Positions 42,927-51,376 of a DNA stretch of 64,000 nt are shown piece by piece. The stretch comes from Chengkuizengella sediminis (GTDB lineage: Bacteria > Bacillota > Bacilli > Paenibacillales > KCTC-33759): positions 1 to 64,000 of the forward strand of contig NZ_SIJC01000010.1 of the NCBI RefSeq assembly GCF_010078385.1, in the 5' to 3' direction. Position 1 is the stretch's first letter; each line of letters opens with the position of its first letter. The position numbers and the translations under genes are program-made. The notes beneath the pieces are model-generated. The model saw only the letters and a list, made by a program, of their open reading frames with translations, searched no databases and was not told where the DNA came from.

Positions 42927-45900
42927 TTATTCACCTACTGAAGGAAAACCTGTAATAATTTTATTTGTATCCTTTTGAGTAATAATAGTTATGTAATCAA
43001 GGTTTTGCCCCTGCGAAGCATAGCCTCCTGCATGTCCAGCGTTTGGATAAGGAATATGATAAATATCCACGTTCCCCTCAGTAATTGGTGTTACATTCCC
43101 CTTATTATTCCATGCATTGTTTATTACATCTGTAGGATTTCCATAAAAAACTCCATGTTCTTTTTTCTGTAGGTTATTTGTACCATGTTTTTCAACATGT
43201 TCTCCCCTTGTCTCACCTTTTTTACTAGTAATGCTCCAATCTAGTCCCTCAGTATACTGCTTCCAATATTGATCATTCCCATTTCCTTCTGGACTACAAT
43301 TATGAACCCAAATCCCAAGGTTAGAAACAAAGTAAGAATGATAATCTTCTACATCAAAATTATACACTGTAGTGGTACGTTGTTCTATTTCTATTTTATC
43401 TATTATTTTAATTGAACCATCAGTACTTACAAGATAATCACCCACTTGTAAATCTTTAACCAACGTCCAACCTTCACCATCAAGCCAGAAAGGATGTTCA
43501 GCTGTTACTTCGATGATTTCATTTTCAATATAAAGAGAATAGATTTCATCGGCCTCTCTTTGGAAGAGTCCTACAACTTCCTTATATCCCATTTCACCTG
43601 TTACATCATCTTTGGCTAGAACTTTATCCCCTACTTGTATCTCTTCTATCGGTTTTTCCCCATCTTCAGTAAGAACCTTTGTTCCAGCTGTAAAACAGTT
43701 CATAATGCAGTCAATATCAATATTGCTATCTGTATCATTATTACTTCCCTTATCATCACTCACTTTTTTGGCAAGTGATCCTGCATCAGAAACATTCTCT
43801 ATTTTCTTAAAAGGATTTACAAAATCAAAAGCAATATATCCAATTAATTGGGCATTATCGTCAAAGTTATTTTCGTAGAACTGATTTTCTAGATCTTCCA
43901 AACTTTCAATTGCTCCAATATAGACTTCATCCGGGTTTTCAATTGCATACTGAATATTGTCTTTCGTTTCAAACGGGTGGAATGCCATATAAACCAAACC
44001 TTCAAGGGAGTCCCATGCAGCATCTGACGCTCCTTCTGTAAAGTTATCTGGTATTTGAATAATATCCACTGTTACATTCCAAACTTTTCCAACATCATCC
44101 TTCCAATACCCCGTAGGATCAATATATCTCAATGGGTTGTTCGAAACATACACATATAAGTTCAATCCATCTCCACGGAAGATATCTTCTTGTGTAAATC
44201 GTCCTATTTGTGGATTGTAGTATCTGGCTCTTAAATAGTATTGATCTGTAATCGAATCAAATTGTTCCCCTGCATAAAGGAAACGGTTTGTTACTTGTTC
44301 TATGGCGTTGGTTGTATTTCCAAACGCATCATATTCATATGCATTAAGTATTTCTCCTGTTCCATCTACGATGCTAATCACATCACCATGGCCATTTTGC
44401 AAATAATACCCGACGTTATCCTTCTGATCTTGCTGTGCTAAGATGTTATAGCCACGTAGGGTTCTGTTCATTATTTCTCCCACGTTATTTTGCTCAAGAA
44501 TCACTTGTCCAAAATGTTCTGTGAATTCAGAACGGATTCCATTTTCACTGATTGCATGACGCCAACCTTGTGCATTGTAATCATAGTCCATCCACGTTCC
44601 ATCTGGCTTGAAGGATTGGATTAGTTGGTTATATCCATCATACGTATACGTTTTTTCTTGTTCACCTGTGATTTCTTTTAACAAGTTTCCATTTGGATCG
44701 TAGGTAAACGTAGTTTGTGTGCCATTGAGAACTTGTTCTAACAGACGATTGTTTGGATCATAACCGTAAGTGGTTGTGTCTGCTCCCTTGATTTTTTCTA
44801 TACGGTTTCCTATAGCATCATAGGTATAGGTTTCTAATTCGTTATTGCTGAATACGGTATGCAACTGATTTAACTTATCGTACGTGTAATCTGTTGATTC
44901 TCCGTTTTTTGTCTCACTTAACAGATTTCCATTCACATCATAGGTATACACATATTGTGATATGATCTCATTTTGAGTATTTTTGTGCGTTAAACCTAAG
45001 ATGTTTAAATCCTTGTCATAGGTATAATCGGATTGTATTCCCGTTGAATACTGTGTGTTTGCAACCGTACTATCCTTATTATAGTTATAGGTTGCTAATA
45101 GTTCTTCTCCATCAAATACGTTTTGAATTCGATTGTGATCATCATAGGAATACCGAGTCCAATCTCCGCTAGCATCCACGAATCCAACAATGTTTCCATT
45201 CTGATCATATTCGTATGTCAGGATTTGTTGGCCATTTCTCCACTCTGATGCTAAATAACCATTTGCAGTATAGCGATATTCATTGACTCCATAGTCATTA
45301 ATCGCTGCTAATATACTTCCGTCCTTATTATAAAGGAACTTTTCTAAACTGTTTTCGTCACCTTCAATCGAACGAGAAATCAGCTGATGATCACGATTAT
45401 AAACATAAGCTATCGTTTGATTGTTACGATTTACTTCTGTACGTAGACGACCTCCTAAATCATATACATAATTCATTGTCTGACCTAATGGGTCTGTGAT
45501 CGATCTCAGTAAATGAAATTGGTTGTATTCATAATTCGTTGTATTTCCATTCCCATCAGTAGATGAAACTAGATTTCCAGCTAAATCATACTTAAATTGA
45601 GATGTATGTCCTTCTGCATCCGTGACGGTTAAAGGGTTACCCCAAATATCTCGTACGTAGGTTGTTGTGTGGTTTAAACCATCTGAATAAGTAAGTACGT
45701 GATTTAATGCGTTATATGTGTAATTGCTATTGGTTACACCTGCATTTTTTGTTTCAGGCGTGGTTAATGTCAACAAACGATTTCCAATATCATACGTATA
45801 TTCCAACCCATGTCTTAAGTCATCGCTATCTGCTGAATCATATCCATTAGCATCGATCACTTTTATGAGGTTACCATTTACATCGTAACTATTTTTCTGA

Positions 45901-48900
45901 ATGACATTTCCTAAAACATCGGTAATCATATTCAACCGGTTTAAACTATCGTAACTGTAGGTAACACCTGCATTCGAATTAGATTGTTCAGGGAGCACTT
46001 CTTTGGTAACATTTCCAACTTCATCATATTCAAGTTTCGTTCTTCCATTTTCTCTATCTATTACTTCTATTAAACGATTGTAAGTATCATAGACGTAAGT
46101 TGTAACATGGCCGTTAGGGTCAATTTCTTTGATCAAATTCCCTGCCTTATCATATTCATATTGAATCGTACGGGTTACTGTTGCAGTTTCCATCTTATAA
46201 ACGCTTGATGTTTGTTTTTCAGCAAAATAAGTTCGTGAAAGATCTTGCATGACATTCGTTTTGTCTGCAAACAACCAATCTTTAATATAATCTAAATCAG
46301 GTACGTCAATAAGACTATTCCCGTTGATGTCATATTTTTCTTCATATTCAGGTTGGTTGATTTGGACTTGATCTAACAATGCCGTAAAGGTAAAATCGTT
46401 TGTTTCTACTAGGCTGTTATCGTTCATGTCCGGTATACTTGCTTCTGCAGCCTGTCCAATCACTTCCGTAAACTGATAACTCGTTCCTTCTCCATCCACA
46501 TAAGTGGAAGTTGGAGAAATCGTAACATAACCTGTCCCTAATGTATTTTCTTTTACTCGGAATACCATAGAACCCAGTATGTTTTCTTCAGTATAATTTG
46601 CATTTTCGGCTTGAAAATGTATTTTTCCTAACGTATCACTATTCACACTCGTATTTTCTTCTACGGAGCCCATCTCTACTAATTCCAATATACGAGTATC
46701 GTATGCTACATCTATTGAGTATGAAGAGATCTCACCATCAGGTTGTAGTTTTAGCTTGTATTCATAAGTTTGTTCAGGATATACTATTTTTCTACCATCA
46801 ATAATGGCTTTTGTACTTAATACATCAATTTGATCTTCTTGTACTTCTTGTCTTTGTTCTACTAATCGATTGGCCTCATCGTAAATGTATTCCGTCACAT
46901 ATCCTTCTGGAGAGGTAACTTTGATGAGATTTCCATTGCCGTCATACTCTCTGGTCGTTTGGGATTTAATAAATTCAGAACCACCATGGATGACATCCTC
47001 TGCATCAATTTCATTCCATATATGAATTAACCTGCCTACTGCATTATATTCATACCCCTTTATTCCCCATTGCTGATCATCCATTTTAACTCTTTCTAAA
47101 ACCGTACGACCAAAAGCATCATACTGAAACTCCATATGAGCACCAGCTGAATCCACTACTGATGTTACTTTACCATTCCCATCATACGTATATTGGATCT
47201 CATGCCATGAAGTTGGCTCACTATCTTCTGTGACATATTCTGTTGATTTCTTTTCTTTTTCAATACGACCTAATTTGTCATATTCATAGGTTGTAATACG
47301 ATATAGTACGGTGTCTCCTTCTTGTTTTAAAGGAACTCTTTGCTCTAATAGCCATCCCGTTAAATTGTATGTATAGAGGGTTCCATAACGGGAACTATCA
47401 TCATTCCCACTTAAATACCCTTTTGCATCAATGATTTTCGTTACAAAATTATTTTTATCATACACATAACGCTTGATTACATTTCCTTCAGGATCTCTCT
47501 CTTCAATCAAACGATTCATTTCATCGTAAAAATATTGCATCCCTTTTCCATCATCCGATTGTTCATCAAAATGATTCGCATCGATCATTTTTATTATATT
47601 ACCGACACCATCATATACAATGCTTGACTGCTGACCGGACGGATATGTCACATGAGTGATTTGCTTCTTATCATTATATTTGTAGCTAATTCCAGCACCA
47701 TCACCCGTGGCTGCATTATATTCATTAGGATTAATATCTTTACTTTTATTTCCATCGACATCATACTTCATTGCAATGACGTTATCCAATGGGTCGATGA
47801 CTTGAATCGGATTGTCTAGAGCATCATACTCAAATGAAGTTCCTATTCCATCATCCGTATTTTCATCATACTGTTCTGGAAGAATCGTTTTGATCAAATT
47901 TCCTCGCACATCATATTTCATACGAGTGATATGACCTTCAGCGTCTGTTATTTTTTCTATTTTATTGTTGTCATTATATTCAAAGCTTATCGTACCATCG
48001 ACATTGGTAGATGTTTGAATACGCCCTACTTCATCATACACATAACTTACCGTATTCTGTTCCCGATCAATAGCTTCTATTGGCTGATTGCTAGTCCCAT
48101 ATGTATAGGTTTGAACGTTACCTTCAGCATCGGTGATTGTTTCTAGTCTTCCAGATAAATCATAGATGTAACTTGTGATTGCTTGATTAGTTTCATCTAT
48201 TTGTTTCGTTGTTTTTATTAAATTATGGTTATTATCATAATCAAAAGAAGTTTGTTGGCCATTAGGTCTAGTGACGGATACTAGATTATCAAATGCATCA
48301 TATTCATAAATGTTTTGAAATGAAAATGGACTCGGAGAAGTACTTAATATTAAATTTCCTCTTTGATCATATTCATATTGTTTACTATTCCCATTTCGAT
48401 CTCTGACAGAAATACGATTTCCCCATTCGTCATATCCATACTGCTCATAAGTTTCATCATCAAAACTCTTTTTCGTGATATACAATCTCTCATTGTATGC
48501 ATAACTTATACTACGACCCGTCGCTTGAACGGTATAAGTGTTTATTGAGTTAGCATCATCATATTCATACGTAATGATATTTTGATCTGCATCTAACTGA
48601 CGAATGACACGTCCAAATGGATCATATTCGTTTGTAATAAAAGTGTTCCCATTTTCGTCTGTTATTGACGTTAAACCGTGTGGGTTGTATGTATAGGTTG
48701 TTGTCCCTCCACCTATACCTTTCACTTGTCTAAGTTCGTCATTTACATACGTATATTCAATCGTTCTTCCTATCGCATCTGTAACCGAATCAATTCGTTC
48801 ATTTACAATGTTGATCGAAAGATGATTTCCACTCGCTCCAATCACTTTACTCAGTTGATTAGATGCATCATATTCCAGTGTGACAATATTGTCATTACGG

Positions 48901-49925
48901 TCACGAATGGCAATTAATTTACCTTCCAAATCATAAATATATGTAGTTTTATTAGACTGCCATGTCAATTCGTACGCATCTGTATTTTTTATTAGAGTAT
49001 CAAAAATAGTTTGAGGTGCGATATATAACCCTGTTTCCTCATCCAGCATAAAATATCCCTTACGACCATCAGGATACGTAATGGTAACATTATCTATAGA
49101 ATCTACTTCTAAGAAACTTTCATAACTAAACTTCCATGACTTTCCTAGTAAACCACTTTCTTGGTCTAATGAATTATAGAATCTATTGACTTCTAGAGCT
49201 AAACCAAGATCAGGAATCGTTAAATCTGATGCGGAAGCGTAGTAGTTACCTGTGACAATATTAACAGGCTCATTTACACCTTCTGAATTCACAGGTTCGC
49301 CTAGATTTTGTAAAATAATATCATCGTGATAGGATCTGCCCTTATATTCACCAGTGTAATAGTATACATAATATGAATATGTAATTGTTTTCGTTAGTGT
49401 ACCTCTGTATTGTGCAGTACAAGTTTTTTTCGTTTTGTACGATCCATCTGAATTTGTAATTGTTTGTGTAGAAGTACAAGGAGTAGGTTCTACCCTTGGA
49501 ATGCTTCCTGAATATCCATCTTCATTAATAGTATAGCTACTTCCAACGTTTGATGTGCCAGCTGAATAATGAGTACTCGTATGGTTACCTTCCGTATCAT
49601 AAAAGTTAGTAATTGTATTGGATCTACTTTTGTTAAATGTCTTACTTTCAGTCGTAGTATCATACTCCGTTTCTCTGTCTTCATCGATACCTACTAATTC
49701 AAGAACACCACTATAACCCCCATTAGAAACTTCTCTTTTCTCTTCAAAGTTATTGCTTGTTTTTGTTTCTGTAACACTTTGTTCTAATGACTCATCTATA
49801 TCTATGACTTTAGCTATACTATCTTCGGTATAAAATAATTGTCCTATGAAAATCAGAGTCATGATGATCAAAAAGGTATGATTATTTTTCGTTGTTACAT
49901 ATTTTCTATTTAAAAAGTGTTTCAA
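42927..49925 (-). CDS. giant secreted YD/RHS-repeat polymorphic toxin with cohesin-dockerin insert and HINT domain
   Basis: A 2332-residue protein. An N-terminal hydrophobic segment (about 17-32, FLIIMTLIFIGQLF) suggests Sec export. A DUF6531-like entry (EPVNIVTGNYYASASDL, about 218) starts the shell of dozens of YD repeats (GNLIKxxxxxG...YxYDxxNRL), ending at RYYNPQIGRFTQED and LRYIDPTG (about 1903-1938). Residues about 1030-1230 interrupt the repeats with a cohesin-like beta domain plus two dockerin-like calcium loops (DMNDNSLVETNDF and DINGNSLIDVPDL). A pre-toxin HINT domain spans about 2075-2205 (NCFTAGTKVLTEDG to GIWVHNC), followed by a ~125-residue toxin (GEHVEKHGTNN, VFYGNPTDVINNAW, NAGHAGGYAS, IITGFPSVGE) of probable nuclease type. 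The zinc-ribbon neighbour is the likely immunity protein. Toxic activity is inferred. Confidence 0.9.
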   Translation of the reverse strand: MKHFLNRKYVTTKNNHTFLIIMTLIFIGQLFYTEDSIAKVIDIDESLEQSVTETKTSNNFEEKREVSNGGYSGVLELVGIDEDRETEYDTTTESKTFNKSRSNTITNFYDTEGNHTSTHYSAGTSNVGSSYTINEDGYSGSIPRVEPTPCTSTQTITNSDGSYKTKKTCTAQYRGTLTKTITYSYYVYYYTGEYKGRSYHDDIILQNLGEPVNSEGVNEPVNIVTGNYYASASDLTIPDLGLALEVNRFYNSLDQESGLLGKSWKFSYESFLEVDSIDNVTITYPDGRKGYFMLDEETGLYIAPQTIFDTLIKNTDAYELTWQSNKTTYIYDLEGKLIAIRDRNDNIVTLEYDASNQLSKVIGASGNHLSINIVNERIDSVTDAIGRTIEYTYVNDELRQVKGIGGGTTTYTYNPHGLTSITDENGNTFITNEYDPFGRVIRQLDADQNIITYEYDDANSINTYTVQATGRSISYAYNERLYITKKSFDDETYEQYGYDEWGNRISVRDRNGNSKQYEYDQRGNLILSTSPSPFSFQNIYEYDAFDNLVSVTRPNGQQTSFDYDNNHNLIKTTKQIDETNQAITSYIYDLSGRLETITDAEGNVQTYTYGTSNQPIEAIDREQNTVSYVYDEVGRIQTSTNVDGTISFEYNDNNKIEKITDAEGHITRMKYDVRGNLIKTILPEQYDENTDDGIGTSFEYDALDNPIQVIDPLDNVIAMKYDVDGNKSKDINPNEYNAATGDGAGISYKYNDKKQITHVTYPSGQQSSIVYDGVGNIIKMIDANHFDEQSDDGKGMQYFYDEMNRLIEERDPEGNVIKRYVYDKNNFVTKIIDAKGYLSGNDDSSRYGTLYTYNLTGWLLEQRVPLKQEGDTVLYRITTYEYDKLGRIEKEKKSTEYVTEDSEPTSWHEIQYTYDGNGKVTSVVDSAGAHMEFQYDAFGRTVLERVKMDDQQWGIKGYEYNAVGRLIHIWNEIDAEDVIHGGSEFIKSQTTREYDGNGNLIKVTSPEGYVTEYIYDEANRLVEQRQEVQEDQIDVLSTKAIIDGRKIVYPEQTYEYKLKLQPDGEISSYSIDVAYDTRILELVEMGSVEENTSVNSDTLGKIHFQAENANYTEENILGSMVFRVKENTLGTGYVTISPTSTYVDGEGTSYQFTEVIGQAAEASIPDMNDNSLVETNDFTFTALLDQVQINQPEYEEKYDINGNSLIDVPDLDYIKDWLFADKTNVMQDLSRTYFAEKQTSSVYKMETATVTRTIQYEYDKAGNLIKEIDPNGHVTTYVYDTYNRLIEVIDRENGRTKLEYDEVGNVTKEVLPEQSNSNAGVTYSYDSLNRLNMITDVLGNVIQKNSYDVNGNLIKVIDANGYDSADSDDLRHGLEYTYDIGNRLLTLTTPETKNAGVTNSNYTYNALNHVLTYSDGLNHTTTYVRDIWGNPLTVTDAEGHTSQFKYDLAGNLVSSTDGNGNTTNYEYNQFHLLRSITDPLGQTMNYVYDLGGRLRTEVNRNNQTIAYVYNRDHQLISRSIEGDENSLEKFLYNKDGSILAAINDYGVNEYRYTANGYLASEWRNGQQILTYEYDQNGNIVGFVDASGDWTRYSYDDHNRIQNVFDGEELLATYNYNKDSTVANTQYSTGIQSDYTYDKDLNILGLTHKNTQNEIISQYVYTYDVNGNLLSETKNGESTDYTYDKLNQLHTVFSNNELETYTYDAIGNRIEKIKGADTTTYGYDPNNRLLEQVLNGTQTTFTYDPNGNLLKEITGEQEKTYTYDGYNQLIQSFKPDGTWMDYDYNAQGWRHAISENGIRSEFTEHFGQVILEQNNVGEIMNRTLRGYNILAQQDQKDNVGYYLQNGHGDVISIVDGTGEILNAYEYDAFGNTTNAIEQVTNRFLYAGEQFDSITDQYYLRARYYNPQIGRFTQEDIFRGDGLNLYVYVSNNPLRYIDPTGYWKDDVGKVWNVTVDIIQIPDNFTEGASDAAWDSLEGLVYMAFHPFETKDNIQYAIENPDEVYIGAIESLEDLENQFYENNFDDNAQLIGYIAFDFVNPFKKIENVSDAGSLAKKVSDDKGSNNDTDSNIDIDCIMNCFTAGTKVLTEDGEKPIEEIQVGDKVLAKDDVTGEMGYKEVVGLFQREADEIYSLYIENEIIEVTAEHPFWLDGEGWTLVKDLQVGDYLVSTDGSIKIIDKIEIEQRTTTVYNFDVEDYHSYFVSNLGIWVHNCSPEGNGNDQYWKQYTEGLDWSITSKKGETRGEHVEKHGTNNLQKKEHGVFYGNPTDVINNAWNNKGNVTPITEGNVDIYHIPYPNAGHAGGYASQGQNLDYITIITQKDTNKIITGFPSVGE

Positions 49926-49969
49926 TGTTGAGTCCCCCTATTGTATCCATGTTCCAAATAAGGCATGGT

Positions 49970-51256
49970 CTATCTCTCACGAATCAGCTCTTTAATTATT
50001 AGAGGTTGTGCTGGCTCTATTTCAATAAATTCACCTTGAGATGTGACGAGTATAACCTCTGACATACTTAATGCTGCTTGATTCAATAATAATGTACCGT
50101 CAATTTGAAAATAGTTTATTTCCCCATCTTTACCGACCTGATTCCCTAGATTGGATACAAGAACTTTAATCTTACCTGAACCTTCATTTATTTCATAAGA
50201 AAGGTAACTCAACTCTTCTAAATTAAATAGATTTTTTACTGTGTTATCATCTATCTTTATTAATTTTGGATCATAATTTAATTCAAATTGAGCAGTGTAG
50301 ATATCCTGCAAAGCATTGCCTTTCAAAATAATATTCAATTCTCGATCTTGTGTTGTATCAAAAACCCAATTTTCATTAGAAAAAGCTAAAGCTGGTTCGT
50401 TGTTCCAATTGATATACGATTTAACTTCCGACCACTCACTTATCATTATCTCATTAATTGCTCTAACACGATAATAATGCTGATTATTTAAAGTCAAGAC
50501 TTCATGTACATAATTTTCATTTTCCACTTCAATAATATCTCCTCCATCAATTTCGATTTCATAACTAGTAGCATGAGGTACCTCATCCCATGAAATATCA
50601 ATGGAAGTATCTGAAGAGCTAAATCGAAATCTTTTTGGAGGTCCTAAATATTCTTTTACTTCAAACAACAAAATATCACCATAATATATATTTTCAACTT
50701 TATTAGTATATGGTCCTAGATTGTATGATTTACTAAATGTATAATTAGTTGGACCAATACCTGAATAGATATCGTTATACCACCTGATAAAATCTTTTAT
50801 TTCACCAATACTTACATCGTATTCTTTTTTCCTCCCATCGATCATTGTGATCACAAGAAAAGCCCTATTATTATTGTATGTTCCTTCAAGTGATGCAGAA
50901 ATTTCAGTAGAGGAAGCTATTTCATTACCTTCTTTTATGGCAACAATTTCATAATAATAGACAATACTATCTACTAATGATGAATCAGTATATGAATTAT
51001 GTTTAATAGATTCTACTATATTTATAAATGATCCTTCTGATATTACAGATCTCTTTATAATGTAATAATCAGCTTCTTCCACAGTATCCCAATTAAGATA
51101 AATTTGTGATTCATCCGTTTCAACTGTTAAGTTTATAGATATTAAATCAGTAGTTTCTTCCAAAGCATAAACACGTATACTATAAAAAGAAAAAAATAAT
51201 GTAATGAGTAAGCATATTTTAAATGAAAGCCTTAAGTTTTTTATTATAACGATCAT
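49970..51256 (-). CDS. secreted FN3-like protein with C-terminal cohesin-like domain
   Basis: A 428-residue exported protein (signal peptide about 8-31, ICLLITLFFSFYSIRVYA). It has a fibronectin type III-like domain (about 38-125, with ADYYIIKRS), then a ~70-residue module with GRKKEYDVSIGEIKDFIRWY that is also present at the C-terminus of the adjacent kelch protein. A second FN3-like segment follows (about 215-285). The C-terminal ~140 residues (about 288-428) look like a cohesin domain: YTAQFELNYDPKLIKI, GKIKVLVSNLG, YFQIDGTLLL. It is 44 bases upstream of the YD-repeat gene in the same direction and has GGAGAG upstream. It may hold the dockerin-like segment of the toxin; this is inference. 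Confidence 0.8.
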   Translation of the reverse strand: MIVIIKNLRLSFKICLLITLFFSFYSIRVYALEETTDLISINLTVETDESQIYLNWDTVEEADYYIIKRSVISEGSFINIVESIKHNSYTDSSLVDSIVYYYEIVAIKEGNEIASSTEISASLEGTYNNNRAFLVITMIDGRKKEYDVSIGEIKDFIRWYNDIYSGIGPTNYTFSKSYNLGPYTNKVENIYYGDILLFEVKEYLGPPKRFRFSSSDTSIDISWDEVPHATSYEIEIDGGDIIEVENENYVHEVLTLNNQHYYRVRAINEIMISEWSEVKSYINWNNEPALAFSNENWVFDTTQDRELNIILKGNALQDIYTAQFELNYDPKLIKIDDNTVKNLFNLEELSYLSYEINEGSGKIKVLVSNLGNQVGKDGEINYFQIDGTLLLNQAALSMSEVILVTSQGEFIEIEPAQPLIIKELIRER

Positions 51257-51326
51257 ATGTTACTCTCCTTCATTTTTTTGCAAATATAAAATCCATTTAA
51301 AATAAGGTTTAGTTGTCAATTGGATA

Positions 51327-51351
51327 AAAGAGCCTCAATTCGAGGCCCTTT
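51327..51351 (-). terminator. intrinsic terminator of the kelch gene
   Basis: On the minus strand AAAGGGCCTC (51351-51342) pairs with GAGGCTCTTT (51336-51327) around GAATT. It separates the kelch gene from the FN3-cohesin gene, although some read-through is possible. Confidence 0.78.
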
Positions 51352-51376
51352 AAAATTATTCATATTAATTAATTGA

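Noticed and set aside
48678-48917. Plus-strand frames inside the YD-repeat gene and other long genes
   Set aside because: They are antisense shadows of strongly coding minus-strand genes, without ribosome binding sites or family features.
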